DNA of 64,000 nucleotides. Source: Chryseosolibacter sp964493505 (GTDB taxonomy: Bacteria > Bacteroidota > Bacteroidia > Cytophagales > Cyclobacteriaceae). How positions within the stretch are numbered: the stretch's first letter is position 1; every line of letters starts with the position of its first letter. Below are positions 45,285 to 55,351 of this stretch, in pieces. The stretch lies in NCBI GenBank assembly GCA_964493505.1, contig CAZBNP010000006.1:160171-224170 (forward strand). The letters run 5' to 3'. The translations under genes and the position numbers were made by a program. The notes under the pieces were generated by a model that saw only the letters and a program-made list of their open reading frames with translations, ran no database searches and was not told where the DNA came from.

Positions 45285-46478
45285 CTAGGACAACCTCGCA
45301 AGCGCTTCTTTCATTCTCTTCAATGCTTCGCGGAGGTCTTTCTCGGACGCTGCATAAGAAAGTCGCACGCAATTCTCGTCGCCAAACGCACCTCCCGGCA
45401 CAAGTGATACGTGTGCGTTTTCCAGCATATACAGACAGAAGTCGTCGCCATTTTTGATCGTCATGGCACCCGCCGATTTTCCGAAGTACGAGCTCACATC
45501 CGGGAAGAAATAGAATGCGCCTTCGGGATAGTTTGATTTAATACCGGAAATCTCTTTCAGGAGATTGTAGACAATCTCGCGGCGCTTGCGGTATTCCTCC
45601 ACCATCTTGTTCGTCGGAGCAAGGTCGCTCGTGATCGCTGCGAGGGCTGCGCGCTGAGCGATGGAACAGTTTGCGGAAGTGATCTGGCCCTGCACCTTGT
45701 TACATCCATCGGCAATCCACTTTGGCGCAGCGATATAGCCGACGCGCCAGCCCGTCATAGCAAAACCTTTGGCGAAACCATTTACCGTAATGGTCCTCTC
45801 AAACATCCCCGGAAAACTCGCAATGCTTACCTGTTCGCCGGTAAAGTTTATGTGCTCATATATCTCGTCTGCAATAGCGATGAGATTGTGTTTCACCACC
45901 ACAGCGGCAATAGCTTCCAGTTCCTTCTTTGAAAATACTGTTCCGGTCGGGTTACACGGCGACGAGAAGATGATAGCTTTTGTTTTGGGGGAAATCGCCT
46001 CTTCGAGTTGTGCCGCGGTAACTTTGAAGTCGTTTTCAATATCGCCCTTTACCACCACAGGCACTGCCTCTGTCAATCGCACCAACGCGTCATAGCTTAC
46101 CCAATACGGTGAAAAGACCACTACTTCATCACCGCGGTTCAGCAATGCGAGCATGGCATTGGCAATCGATTGTTTCGCGCCATTTGACACAACAATATTT
46201 TCGGCCTTGTACGGCACGTTATTCTCCCTCTGATATTTGGCGGCAATTGCCTCGCGCAAATCCTGGTAGCCCGCGACCGGAGGATACGCGAAATATTTTC
46301 CTTCATCGATCGCGTTTTTTGCGGCCTCGCAAATATGCTGAGGCGTCTTGAAATCAGGCTCTCCCAGGCTCAGGGCTATAACATCAATACCCTTGTTCCT
46401 GAATTCACGCGCTTTTGCGGCCATAGCCAGGGTTGCTGATTCTTCAATTGCGTTAATGCGATCCGATAACTGGTTCAT
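45285..46478 (-). CDS. Class I/II pyridoxal-phosphate aminotransferase (aspartate aminotransferase type)
   Basis: 397 residues of fold-type I aminotransferase. Landmarks: LGEPDFKTP near the N-terminus, SNGAKQSIANAM (phosphate-binding), NPTGTVFSK, the Asp/Tyr pair in IADEIYEHI, the PLP lysine in NGFAKGFAMTGWRVGY and the substrate Arg region near ENCVRLSYA. The AspB/AspC-like sequence suggests aspartate transamination; exact substrate range is not visible. Confidence 0.93.
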   Translation of the reverse strand: MNQLSDRINAIEESATLAMAAKAREFRNKGIDVIALSLGEPDFKTPQHICEAAKNAIDEGKYFAYPPVAGYQDLREAIAAKYQRENNVPYKAENIVVSNGAKQSIANAMLALLNRGDEVVVFSPYWVSYDALVRLTEAVPVVVKGDIENDFKVTAAQLEEAISPKTKAIIFSSPCNPTGTVFSKKELEAIAAVVVKHNLIAIADEIYEHINFTGEQVSIASFPGMFERTITVNGFAKGFAMTGWRVGYIAAPKWIADGCNKVQGQITSANCSIAQRAALAAITSDLAPTNKMVEEYRKRREIVYNLLKEISGIKSNYPEGAFYFFPDVSSYFGKSAGAMTIKNGDDFCLYMLENAHVSLVPGGAFGDENCVRLSYAASEKDLREALKRMKEALARLS

Positions 46479-46596
46479 ATAAATCTGTTGTTTTGAGCGC
46501 GGTTGATGTACCTATAGCCACTTCGGCCAGGCCGGCGCAAAGGAAAGAATTTTTGTGCGAACAAGGAAGAATGGATTCCGGTTTTTGATGTGCGTG

Positions 46597-47205
46597 CTAG
46601 TCGACCCAATTTGTTCTACCCAGAATACTTCGCCCCAGCGTAATCTCATCGGTGTATTCCAGGTCTCCGCCAACGGGTATGCCGCGGGCGATGACACTGA
46701 TTTTCAAAGGCAGGTCTTTGATACGCTTATTGATATAGAACGCGGTTGTGTCTCCCTCCATGGTAGGGCTCAGCGCCAGGATCACTTCCCGGATTCCCGA
46801 CTCACCGGTCAGTCGCGCGATAAGTGATTCGATCTTCAACTCACCCGGGCCAATTCCGTTGATCGGGGAGATCACGCCGCCGAGTACGTGGTAGAGACCC
46901 GTGTACTGCGCTGTATTCTCGATCGCCATCACATCGCGGCTGTCTTCGACGACGCAGACAATTGAGCGCTCTCGCTTATGACTTGAGCATATCTGGCATA
47001 CCTCGGCATCGGAGATATTATTGCAGGTCGAGCAAAACCTGATCTGCGCTCGCAGCTTGTTCAGTGATTCGGTAAGCGCAAAAGTATTCTCAGGGCGCTC
47101 CTTGATCAGGTGCAACACCAGTCGCAGTGCGGTCTTTTTCCCAATACCCGGTAGTTTCGAGATTTGGTTGACCGCATCCTCAATAAGTTTGGAGGGAAAT
47201 TCCAC
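46597..47205 (-). CDS. recR: Recombination protein RecR
   Basis: 202 residues with the N-terminal HhH region (INQISKLPGIGKKTALRLVLHL), the four-cysteine zinc finger CSTCNNISDAEVCQIC, and a TOPRIM domain starting IVCVVEDSRDVMAIEN. It acts with RecO (encoded at 16.8 kb) in gap repair. Confidence 0.96.
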   Translation of the reverse strand: MEFPSKLIEDAVNQISKLPGIGKKTALRLVLHLIKERPENTFALTESLNKLRAQIRFCSTCNNISDAEVCQICSSHKRERSIVCVVEDSRDVMAIENTAQYTGLYHVLGGVISPINGIGPGELKIESLIARLTGESGIREVILALSPTMEGDTTAFYINKRIKDLPLKISVIARGIPVGGDLEYTDEITLGRSILGRTNWVD

Positions 47206-47222
47206 GTCAGTTTCTTCAGAGC

Positions 47223-47516
47223 TTACACTATCCGGGCATCAATACCCGCTTCGCAAACACCTTCGCGGAACGGCTTCAGGAATTCCAGGCTACCGGACTT
47301 CACGACGCACTTACCTTTATGATGGATTAGAAATGTGCATTGTTCCGCCTGTTCCGGCGTGTGGTGGCACACTCGTATCAGCGTAGCAATTACGTGATCG
47401 AATGTATTTACATCATCATTAAAGACAACCAGATTCATTAAATCAGTAGTCTCAACCGCCTCCATGACGTCCACCAGCTCCTCTTCTTTGTGTAATGGTT
47501 TGTGTAATGGGTTCAT
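47223..47516 (-). CDS. clpS: ATP-dependent Clp protease adaptor ClpS
   Basis: 97 residues. It has the N-degron pocket and ClpA-binding face of ClpS: VVFNDDVNTFDHVIATL, HHTPEQAEQCTFLIHHKGKC. It delivers N-end-rule substrates to ClpA/ClpC. The start is ATG 47516; the frame extends to a TTG at 47540. recR follows after 17 bases. Confidence 0.93.
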   Translation of the reverse strand: MNPLHKPLHKEEELVDVMEAVETTDLMNLVVFNDDVNTFDHVIATLIRVCHHTPEQAEQCTFLIHHKGKCVVKSGSLEFLKPFREGVCEAGIDARIV

Positions 47517-47673
47517 AATGGATGATGTTTTCGAAGGCAAAGTTAATGAATTTGGGGGTTATCGGCTCCCGGAAACGGGCTTTGGGGGATTTTTTCATCG
47601 GAAGTCCGTGAGAATTTGGAATTATAAGCAATTCCCTTTTCATTGGCGTCCGATTCACCGACCGTTAAGCCGA

Positions 47674-49134
47674 ATGACCCCATCGCTCGTCGTCACCATC
47701 CTTGCCATTTATTTTGGAGCTCTCATTGTCATCTCATACGTGACTTCACGGGGAGCAGACACCAATACATTTTTCACCGCCAACCGGCAGTCGCCCTGGT
47801 ATCTCGTTGCCTTTGGCATGATCGGCTCATCGCTGTCGGGTGTTACTTTTATCAGCGTGCCGGGCAACGTAGGCGCCACCGGATTCGGTTACTTCCAGGT
47901 AGTGCTTGGTTACCTGCTCGGATACTGGGTTATCATCGGCGTGCTCATGCCGCTGTACTACCGGCTCAACCTCATTTCAATCTACACCTACTTTGAAAAG
48001 CGGTTTAACTTCTGGTCATACAAAACCGGCGCCTTCTTCTTTATGATCTCCCGTACACTGGGTTCAGCACTGCGGCTCTATCTCGCCGCCGCCGTATTGC
48101 AGCTGTTCCTCTTTGATGCGTGGGGAGTGCCTTTCTTTGTAACCGTGGCAACGACGCTCTTTCTGATCTGGATATACACCATAAAAGGAGGGATCAAGAC
48201 AATCGTATACACCGATACCTTCCAGACATTCTTCCTTGTAAGCGCAGTGTGTGTTGCCGTATGGCAGATATCCGATGACCTCGGAATGTCGTTTCCCAGT
48301 ATGATCGACGCTATCCGCGATAGCAAATACTCGAAGATGTTCTACGTCGACGACCCCAATTCGCCGATGTTCTTCTGGAAACAATTTATCGGCGGCGCAC
48401 TGATCACCATTACCATGACCGGTATGGATCAGGAAATAATGCAAAAGAACCTCACGTGCAAAACACTCGGCGACGCACAGAAGAATATGTTCTGGTTCAG
48501 TATTATCCTGGTTGCTGTGAACCTGCTGTTCCTCGTACTGGGAGCGCTGCTGTTCCTCTACGCCGATGCTAACCATGTTGCCATCCCCGCGGCGACAGAC
48601 GACCTGTTCCCCATGATGGCGCTCAACGAGTTCAGTCTGGTCGTGGGCATCTTCTTCCTCCTGGGTATCACAGCCTCGTCATACGCCAGCGCCGATTCCG
48701 CACTTGCCGGACTAACTACATCGTTTTGTATCGACTTCCTCAACTTCAAAGACAAACCCGAAGATGTCAGGAGACGTCAAAAGTTTCTGGTCCACCTCGG
48801 CTTCTCACTGTTGTTCCTGGTTATTATTGTCATTTTCCGGGAAATCAATGAAAAGGCAGTGATCGACGCGGTACTGGGAATTGCAACCTACACCTATGGG
48901 CCGCTCCTCGGACTTTTTTCCTTTGGGATATTCACTCGTCTGCAGGTGAGAGACCGTCTAGTCCCGGTTGTATGTGTATTGTCACCCATTCTTTGCTACA
49001 TCCTGAGCATCTACTCACCCTATCTGTTCAATGGCTACAAACTCGGTCTTGAGATACTGCTCATCAATGGCATCTTCACCTTCATCGGACTCGCGCTGAT
49101 AAGCAAAAAAGGGGAGCGCGTGCAGGTGTTGTAG
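47674..49134 (+). CDS. Sodium:solute symporter family protein
   Basis: 486 residues with about 13 membrane segments. SSS family markers include FGMIGSSLSGVTFISVPGNVGATGF near the N-terminus and GLTTSFCIDFL in the helix-8/9 region. It co-transports Na+ with an unidentified solute. The start is taken at the ATG just before the first membrane segment; the longer frame overlaps clpS on the other strand and is not plausible. Confidence 0.92.
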   Translation: MTPSLVVTILAIYFGALIVISYVTSRGADTNTFFTANRQSPWYLVAFGMIGSSLSGVTFISVPGNVGATGFGYFQVVLGYLLGYWVIIGVLMPLYYRLNLISIYTYFEKRFNFWSYKTGAFFFMISRTLGSALRLYLAAAVLQLFLFDAWGVPFFVTVATTLFLIWIYTIKGGIKTIVYTDTFQTFFLVSAVCVAVWQISDDLGMSFPSMIDAIRDSKYSKMFYVDDPNSPMFFWKQFIGGALITITMTGMDQEIMQKNLTCKTLGDAQKNMFWFSIILVAVNLLFLVLGALLFLYADANHVAIPAATDDLFPMMALNEFSLVVGIFFLLGITASSYASADSALAGLTTSFCIDFLNFKDKPEDVRRRQKFLVHLGFSLLFLVIIVIFREINEKAVIDAVLGIATYTYGPLLGLFSFGIFTRLQVRDRLVPVVCVLSPILCYILSIYSPYLFNGYKLGLEILLINGIFTFIGLALISKKGERVQVL

Positions 49135-49320
49135 TCCCATATCAGGATCATTGTTTCCCATCTGCGGAATAAACCGCCCTGCCAATCCTACCTTCAATGC
49201 TACAAAACGTAGAAATCAATGCGTTTTGCCACTTTATCGTGGCCAGGCTATTTCGGCACGCAGTGTGTATAGTTCTGGTGGGTTTGAGTTTGATAATGAG
49301 GGGTTGGTTTTAGTCAGGTT

Positions 49321-49349
49321 AGGCCGTCTGCGCAAGCGGGCGGCCTTTT
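49321..49349 (+). terminator. Intrinsic terminator downstream of the symporter
   Basis: Stem AGGCCGTCTGC / GCGGGCGGCCT (11 bp with two G-U pairs), loop GCAA, then TTTT and more T-rich sequence. It lies about 190 bases after the symporter stop. The 49135-49320 stretch before it holds no clear gene. Confidence 0.7.
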
Positions 49350-49361
49350 CCGTTTTAGATG

Positions 49362-49703
49362 TTACAGCTCCTTCACCGGATCCCAGAAGCGTTCCCTGAA
49401 ATCCACCACTTGATCATTCTGTACCCTTACCCCTTCTTTTTCCAACGCCTGCTGCATGGCAGCCGGAGGATCAAAATGATGTTTTCCGGTTAGTAAACCC
49501 GACCGGTTTACCACCCGGTGCGCAGGAACGTCGCCGGGGCACCTGTTCATTGCCCAGCCTACCATCCGCGCACTGGACTTCAAACCCAGATAGCTGGCGA
49601 TTGCTCCGTAGCTGGTTACCCGGCCTTTTGGAACAAGTTTTGCAACTTCGTAGACGTCTGTAAAGAAATTATCGGTAGAATGCCTGTTTTTAATACGTGC
49701 CAT
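49362..49703 (-). CDS. MGMT-family alkyltransferase-like protein without acceptor cysteine
   Basis: 113 residues matching the C-terminal Ada/Ogt DNA-binding fold: VPKGRVTSYGAIASYLGL (helix-turn-helix), then PAHRVVNRSGLLTGKHHF. The methyl-acceptor motif PCHRV reads PAHRV, with Ala in place of Cys, so it cannot accept alkyl groups. It should act like ATL proteins, which bind O6-alkylguanine and recruit other repair. The start is ATG 49703; the TTG upstream would overlap the divergent gene. Confidence 0.88.
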   Translation of the reverse strand: MARIKNRHSTDNFFTDVYEVAKLVPKGRVTSYGAIASYLGLKSSARMVGWAMNRCPGDVPAHRVVNRSGLLTGKHHFDPPAAMQQALEKEGVRVQNDQVVDFRERFWDPVKEL

Positions 49704-49757
49704 CTCAAATGCCGCGTTGATTTGGCTAAATTTACGAGTGTTTACCAAATGTACCTG

Positions 49758-51347
49758 ATGAAAAAAGTGACGAACCGGTTAGCTGTTATTGTTGCGTTAT
49801 TTGCCAGTTTGACATCCTATGCACAGCAAGGCGACCAGGCATCGGGCCAAACTGGCGCTAAGCTAATCCTCCCTGATTCATCTGGATGGAATATCCTGAG
49901 AGAAAATGAGGTCCTTTCTTTCCAGGTAAGGACAACTGCCGCTGACCCTGCGTTCTTTTCTATTGAAGGAGCAGAGGATCTTGATATCTCTTTTGACTCA
50001 CTTGGGAATTTCCGCTGGCAACCGTCATACGATCTGATCGATCGCGTTACCCGGATGAAGGATTTTACTGTGATGATAGAAGCCAGCTGGCCGGGACAAC
50101 ACGCGAATACGCGAATACGCGAACCCCTGACGTTTGTCGTCAGCCACGTCAACAGGCCACCCGTGATCGAGCAACTGCCGGTGCTTTACGTGAAACAGTC
50201 GGCAACAAACACCTACCAGTTACCTTCTGAATTTATCTACGACCTCGATGGCGACCCGATGGTCTTCCGGCCGATTCTCGACAAGATGCCCGAAGGATCA
50301 TCGCTCTCTGAACAGGGTCAATTCACCTGGAGACCTTCGCGCAGTCAGTTTGTTTCGATGAGAAAGGAACCGCTCGTCGTGGACTTCATCGTTCAGGATC
50401 AGCCGGAAAAGGCGGAATCTATCGGACAGCTGAAGATAGCGCCTACACAACAAGACCTTCCGCCGGATATCCAATTGGTACCCGGCATCCCCGCCGACTC
50501 AACGTTCACGGTCAAAGAAGACGAGACATTGAATCTCAAGATCTATGTCTCCGACCCCAACGGCGACGACGATGTAAGCACAGCAGGGTTTGTGTCGAAC
50601 GACAATCGCGTACCAACCACTGCGTGGAAAAGCAATACCGCGCTGCAACATGAATTTATCTGGTCGCCGGGCTATGACTATGTCGAAGAAGTCAATGGAT
50701 TTTCTGATACAGAGGTCGTGTTCTACGTGCTTGACAAATCCAACAACCGCACACAACGCACCGCGCGAATCCGTATTATGGATGCCGAGAACCTTATAAA
50801 GAAAGACGCACAGCTTTTCGAGAAATACCGGAACTATCTCATCGAAGCGGGCAAGCTGATCAAACTGCTCGATGCAAACCAAAAGGTCCTCAACAAGGAA
50901 TATAAGCGCGCGAGAAAAGGAAAGCAGAATCGCTCCATCATCAACGCATCACTGGGTGCGGTGACGGGGCTTTCACCGGTTGTCATCGAAAAGCCCGACC
51001 AATCGAAAATTGTTTCCGGCGTTGGCGGTACCACGGTACTCACCCTCGGAACGCTCGAAGCCACAGAAGTAATCGGCAGGTCGAAGGACGGCATCATGGA
51101 CAAGATCAAGACGGGTATCGATATCAGAAATAAAGTACAGTCAGCCGGCGATGAATTCGCGCGGAAGTACGCGCTGAAGGCGATACGGCGTAACCCGGAG
51201 TTCGACAAAGACATTGAAAAACTCCGCTCCACACTTACCGACCCGCGCATCGTACTCCTCGAACTCGATGCCCACGAGAAGAACGTCCGCGTAGAAGAGA
51301 AAGACCTTAGGCGGATATTCCTTGACTATGGCGGGGAAGGGAAGTGA
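49758..51347 (+). CDS. Exported protein with cadherin/Ig-like repeats, function unknown
   Basis: About 529 residues. A signal peptide (KKVTNRLAVIVALFASLTSYAQ) is followed by three putative beta-sandwich repeats: FSIEGAEDLDISFDSLGNFRW, DLDGDPMVFRPILDKMPEG with FTWRPSRSQF, and DPNGDDDV with EFIWSPGYDYV. These resemble the cadherin-like domains of large Bacteroidota surface proteins. A helical, basic C-terminal region of about 170 residues follows. An ATG at 49749 is equally possible. The spacing to the divergent ATL gene is about 55 bases. Confidence 0.78.
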   Translation: MKKVTNRLAVIVALFASLTSYAQQGDQASGQTGAKLILPDSSGWNILRENEVLSFQVRTTAADPAFFSIEGAEDLDISFDSLGNFRWQPSYDLIDRVTRMKDFTVMIEASWPGQHANTRIREPLTFVVSHVNRPPVIEQLPVLYVKQSATNTYQLPSEFIYDLDGDPMVFRPILDKMPEGSSLSEQGQFTWRPSRSQFVSMRKEPLVVDFIVQDQPEKAESIGQLKIAPTQQDLPPDIQLVPGIPADSTFTVKEDETLNLKIYVSDPNGDDDVSTAGFVSNDNRVPTTAWKSNTALQHEFIWSPGYDYVEEVNGFSDTEVVFYVLDKSNNRTQRTARIRIMDAENLIKKDAQLFEKYRNYLIEAGKLIKLLDANQKVLNKEYKRARKGKQNRSIINASLGAVTGLSPVVIEKPDQSKIVSGVGGTTVLTLGTLEATEVIGRSKDGIMDKIKTGIDIRNKVQSAGDEFARKYALKAIRRNPEFDKDIEKLRSTLTDPRIVLLELDAHEKNVRVEEKDLRRIFLDYGGEGK

Positions 51348-51350
51348 GGA

Positions 51351-51406
51351 CAAAGGGCAAAAAGCAAAAAGCAAAGGGCAAAGGGCAAAGGGCAAAAAGC
51401 AAAGCG
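51351..51406. repeat. CAAAGGGCAAAAAG-type imperfect tandem repeat
   Basis: About eight units of CAAAGGG / CAAAAAG between two convergent genes. It is the same family as 39318-39376. The rest of the spacer to 51458 (AACCCAGCATCCGGCACG-like sequence) is non-coding. Confidence 0.7.
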
Positions 51407-51458
51407 GGTGCATGAAAGATGCAGCCTGGCACCCAACCCAGCATCCGGCACGCAGTAC

Positions 51459-53945
51459 CTATCTCCCCATAACCGGATCACTAATACTATCAACCCCCCA
51501 TTCCAATCTTCCGGCGTATTGCGCGGTGAAGGCAGCGGAGCTGATAGAGAAGTCGTACCATCCGCTGGTGGTGGTTGTGTCAACGGCGATGGTTTTGCGC
51601 TTTCCGGATTTCAGCGATAAACCGGCCTTGTTCTCCGAGAACTTCAATTGCACTGTCTGGTCCCCGGTGTTTGTAACGTCGACGTTCAGCATTCCGGAGC
51701 CATTCTTTCCGCGGCTTGCAGGAGATACCACCACTTCGACACCCATACCAGCGCTACCCGTGAATTCCCTGAAGAACCCGTTCGGCCCGTACACTCTGAG
51801 ATGATAGCGTCCGTCTTCGAAATATTCCAATGGCCATGTGTATTCCAAATCCCCTCCCGCCTTCACCGCAAAGGCCCACGACCGTGAAGCCTCGAACGGC
51901 CCGGCCGGCTTGTCCCGGTAATTGCCCGGGGCGTAAACATTAAAGGGCGAGCCCAATGACTCGTCGCCAAAGACATCACTCCCCGCCACAAATCGGACAA
52001 CAAAATGCTTTCCATCTCCGCTGATCCGGCCATCTACCCGCAGGTCGTACTTCAAAGCATTAGAAGGTTTTGTGCCAGGCTCCTGCGCCGGCACAGCCAT
52101 GCGCGGATTCAAAGCGAGTTCCCTCACTTCCCCTTCGCTAAGCGCCTTGTAGTTGTCGGGTATCTTTTTAAAACGCGCGTTGTAAATGTCCTGCATGTGC
52201 TGGTTCCTGTCCAGCCAATCCGGCAGCGCGATCTCCTCACCGTTATACGGCCTGAACACAGAAGTGAGATTACCGGTTATCGCCCGCCGCCATGAACTGA
52301 TGTTAGGTTCTTCGATCTTTTTACCGGTTTTCTTCGAGAGAAACTTCTCCATAAACTGAATGGTGGAAGTGATATCGCAAACCTCGGAGTTTACCCATCC
52401 CCCCCGCGACCAGGGTGACGCTATGATCAACGGCACGCGATAACCCAGGCCTACAGGACTGGTCCGTGAGTCGCCCTCGTCAAAACCGAATTTCACCTCC
52501 TCTTCGCGCGTCACAAACTCACCCGTCACATCGAGGCCGGGCGACGCTTTGCCGTTTCCCGGGTCATTCGGGTGAGGTGCGACAAACGGAGGAATGTGGT
52601 CGAAGTATCCATCGTTCTCATCGTAGTTGAGAATAAAGATTGTCTTCTTCCATACCTCCTTGTTCTGTGTCAGGATATCAAGCACCTCCGACACATACCA
52701 GGCGCCATACCACGGCGCACTCGGATGGTCGGAGAATTTTTGGGGAGCCACCAGCCAGGTGACAGTCGGAAGGTTACCCTCCTTCACATCTTTGCGGAAC
52801 TGATACAGCACATCGCCCTTCGGAACCTGTGTCACCCGTTCCTCTCCGTCGCCGACATACTTCATATCCTCGACCTTGTGATAATCCGGACTGCCGATAT
52901 TGGTTGTAAAGGCCTTGTTGTGAAGGTTCTGTTGCCGCGCAGAAAGTTTCCTGAACGCCTCCGGGGTCCATCTCTCAAGATTCTCTCTGACCGTTACCAG
53001 ATCTTGCTTCATCTTATTCCATTCATCCACCAGTTCCTGCCTGTCAGCTCCGGCGGTACCGATCTTCTTTTCGAGTTCGCCGATCCGTGCGGGAAGTTCC
53101 TCCACCTGCGTTGTCAGGTATTTGTGAAATCCGGTACTAAAGCGCACCTGGTATTGTGAGAACCATTCCAGGTTGTTGTTAGTGAAGTTCGCAAGCAGCG
53201 ACCTGTCTTCCACATTTGTCGGGAGGCTGATTTCATTTTGATATACCCTCCAGGAGATACCGTGATCTTCGAGTCGTTCAGGGAACGTAGTCCAGGACGC
53301 TTCCCTGGAATAGGTCACCTCTCCATTTCTCACCTTTGCCTTATCGCCGGGGCCGCCATGTGTTTTTCCCGTCCAGAAGTAGCTACGATTGGTCGTTGTG
53401 CCCGTAAGCGCCGCGCAGAAATGCTGGTCGCATACAGTAAACGCATCCGCCAGCGCGTAGTAAAAGGGGATATCTTCACGCGTATAATATCCCATAGCCA
53501 TCGGGATATCTTTGAAATCCTTGTTGCCCGGTCTTTTTGCTTCAATCCATCCATTGTACTTCCCACCGTTTCGCGCATCTACCTGATCCGTCCACGAGTG
53601 AGGAACTCCACCCATCCACGCCGCCCGCGTATCCTTTATATTGAGACGAAAGGGCAGGAAGCGATGGCCCTCCTTGTCGGGCTGAAACCACACCGGGTTT
53701 TTGTCCGGCAGTGAGATAGCGCGTGGATCGTTGAAGCCGCGAACACCCCGCAACGTACCAAAGCAATGGTCGAACGATCGGTTCTCTTGCATGACCATGA
53801 CAATATGCTCAGCATCGTAGAATGTAGTTCCCGGATCGGGAGCGATAGCGAATGCTCTGTGAATCGACGGCGGCAATGCAGTCCACGCGCTCGCGCCCCC
53901 CGCGAGCAAGGCTGCCTTTTTTAGAAAGTCTCTTCTGGAGTTCAT
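51459..53945 (-). CDS. Phosphocholine-specific phospholipase C (Tat-exported)
   Basis: About 828 residues of the PLC-C/AcpA phosphoesterase family. A Tat signal (SRRDFLKKAALLAGGASA) starts the protein. The N-terminal active-site segment HIVMVMQENRSFDHCFGTL contains the conserved ENRSFD, and FILNYDENDGYFDHIPPF carries further metal/phosphate ligands. Two C-terminal DUF756-type beta domains (about 660-828) end the protein. It hydrolyses phosphatidylcholine-type lipids outside the cytoplasm, probably for phosphate or choline scavenging. The start is ATG 53945. Confidence 0.92.
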   Translation of the reverse strand: MNSRRDFLKKAALLAGGASAWTALPPSIHRAFAIAPDPGTTFYDAEHIVMVMQENRSFDHCFGTLRGVRGFNDPRAISLPDKNPVWFQPDKEGHRFLPFRLNIKDTRAAWMGGVPHSWTDQVDARNGGKYNGWIEAKRPGNKDFKDIPMAMGYYTREDIPFYYALADAFTVCDQHFCAALTGTTTNRSYFWTGKTHGGPGDKAKVRNGEVTYSREASWTTFPERLEDHGISWRVYQNEISLPTNVEDRSLLANFTNNNLEWFSQYQVRFSTGFHKYLTTQVEELPARIGELEKKIGTAGADRQELVDEWNKMKQDLVTVRENLERWTPEAFRKLSARQQNLHNKAFTTNIGSPDYHKVEDMKYVGDGEERVTQVPKGDVLYQFRKDVKEGNLPTVTWLVAPQKFSDHPSAPWYGAWYVSEVLDILTQNKEVWKKTIFILNYDENDGYFDHIPPFVAPHPNDPGNGKASPGLDVTGEFVTREEEVKFGFDEGDSRTSPVGLGYRVPLIIASPWSRGGWVNSEVCDITSTIQFMEKFLSKKTGKKIEEPNISSWRRAITGNLTSVFRPYNGEEIALPDWLDRNQHMQDIYNARFKKIPDNYKALSEGEVRELALNPRMAVPAQEPGTKPSNALKYDLRVDGRISGDGKHFVVRFVAGSDVFGDESLGSPFNVYAPGNYRDKPAGPFEASRSWAFAVKAGGDLEYTWPLEYFEDGRYHLRVYGPNGFFREFTGSAGMGVEVVVSPASRGKNGSGMLNVDVTNTGDQTVQLKFSENKAGLSLKSGKRKTIAVDTTTTSGWYDFSISSAAFTAQYAGRLEWGVDSISDPVMGR

Positions 53946-54118
53946 TGTTGTTAAATTACCCAATCCCTCTATGACAATAATATCCCTTTTCAACAACCTA
54001 ACATACCCGAAAACCGGAATTGTTACACGCACGATGCGCACCCGTGCGATGGCAACGATCAAAGTATCGCCGTTGCAGGAATTCACTATATTGTGCGCCG
54101 TATCAGATCCAAAAACCT

Positions 54119-55267
54119 GTGACAACACCCACCACCCTGCCAGCCACAACCCGGTTCATGGCACTCGATATCTTTCGCGGAATGACCATTGCCGGGATGG
54201 TCCTCGTAAACACGCCCGGTAGCTGGCAATATGTGTACGCGCCGTTACGGCATGCACCGTGGAATGGATGCACGCCCACAGACCTGGTATTTCCCTTCTT
54301 TCTCTTCGCAGTCGGAAACGCATTAGCCTTCTCGATGTCAAAATACGAAGCACTGGGATCGGGAGAAGTGCTCAAGAAGATTTTCATTCGCACCGCCCTG
54401 ATCTTCGGTATCGGATTGCTGCTGCACTGGTTTCCTTTTGTGCGATGGAGAGAAGGAGAGCTTGTATTCAGATCTCCGGAAACGCTCCGAATCTTCGGTG
54501 TACTTCCGCGTATAGCCCTTGCGTATATGGGAGGAGCGCTGATCGTTCACTACCTCAAACCCGTCAGGGCGTTCGTCGCCGGCGTAGTATTGCTTCTCGT
54601 GTATTGGGGCGTGTTGTTGGCTTTTGGTGACCTCACCCTGGAAGGAAATGCGGTGCTGAAACTCGACCAGTGGTTGTTGGGAGGAAAACACATGTACAGA
54701 GGCTATTACAGCGAAGTCTTTCAGAAAAATATACCGTTCGACCCGGAGGGGCTGCTGAGTACCATTCCTTCCATAACCTCCGTGATCTTCGGATTCCTCG
54801 TTGGGAAATTCCTTCGCGTAAAGGGGAATTCATACGAGACCCTCTCGTGGCTGTTCACCGCCGGACTATCGCTAATCTTCGTCGGGCTTTGCTGGGACCT
54901 TGTATTCCCCATCAACAAGCCGATCTGGAGCAGCTCTTACGTAGCCTATACAACAGGACTCGCAACAGTCATACTATCAATGATCATTTTCGTGACCGAC
55001 CTGCGAGGACATAAATCATGGAGCCATGCGTTTGTGCTGTTCGGAAGAAACCCCTTGCTGCTCTATATCCTCTCCGGTGTCATTGTGAAGATATACGGAC
55101 TGATCCGTATCGATAATACGAATGCCTACGGCGCATTGTACCGCTACGTCTTTCAACCCCTTGCCGGAAACTATTTCGGATCGCTGTTGTTCGCGTTGTT
55201 TCATGTGCTGATACTACTCGGAGTAGCCTGGTGGCTGGACAGGAGGAGGTTGTATTTTAAGGTGTAG
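54119..55267 (+). CDS. DUF5009/NagX-like membrane acyltransferase
   Basis: About 383 residues with 9-10 membrane segments. The opening RFMALDIFRGMTIAGMVLVN and PTDLVFPFFLFAVGNA are the hallmarks of the heparan-alpha-glucosaminide N-acetyltransferase-related family, which uses membrane acetyl transfer to modify amino sugars. The start is uncertain: GTG 54119 gives the usual 13 residues before MALD, while ATG 54158 would begin at MALD itself. Confidence 0.85.
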   Translation: MTTPTTLPATTRFMALDIFRGMTIAGMVLVNTPGSWQYVYAPLRHAPWNGCTPTDLVFPFFLFAVGNALAFSMSKYEALGSGEVLKKIFIRTALIFGIGLLLHWFPFVRWREGELVFRSPETLRIFGVLPRIALAYMGGALIVHYLKPVRAFVAGVVLLLVYWGVLLAFGDLTLEGNAVLKLDQWLLGGKHMYRGYYSEVFQKNIPFDPEGLLSTIPSITSVIFGFLVGKFLRVKGNSYETLSWLFTAGLSLIFVGLCWDLVFPINKPIWSSSYVAYTTGLATVILSMIIFVTDLRGHKSWSHAFVLFGRNPLLLYILSGVIVKIYGLIRIDNTNAYGALYRYVFQPLAGNYFGSLLFALFHVLILLGVAWWLDRRRLYFKV

Positions 55268-55278
55268 GGTGGTCGCCG

Positions 55279-55341
55279 GTCTGCCCGTTACCGGGTTCCA
55301 GCTTTCCGGTTTTGCGGACGGTAACTGGAACCCGGTCAGAC
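55279..55341. repeat. Large stem-loop between convergent genes
   Basis: ACCGGGTTCCAG (55290-55301) pairs perfectly with CTGGAACCCGGT (55325-55336), and GTCTG/CAGAC extend the stem outside a bulge. It sits between two facing stop codons and could serve as a two-way terminator. Confidence 0.6.
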
Positions 55342-55351
55342 TGACGATCTC

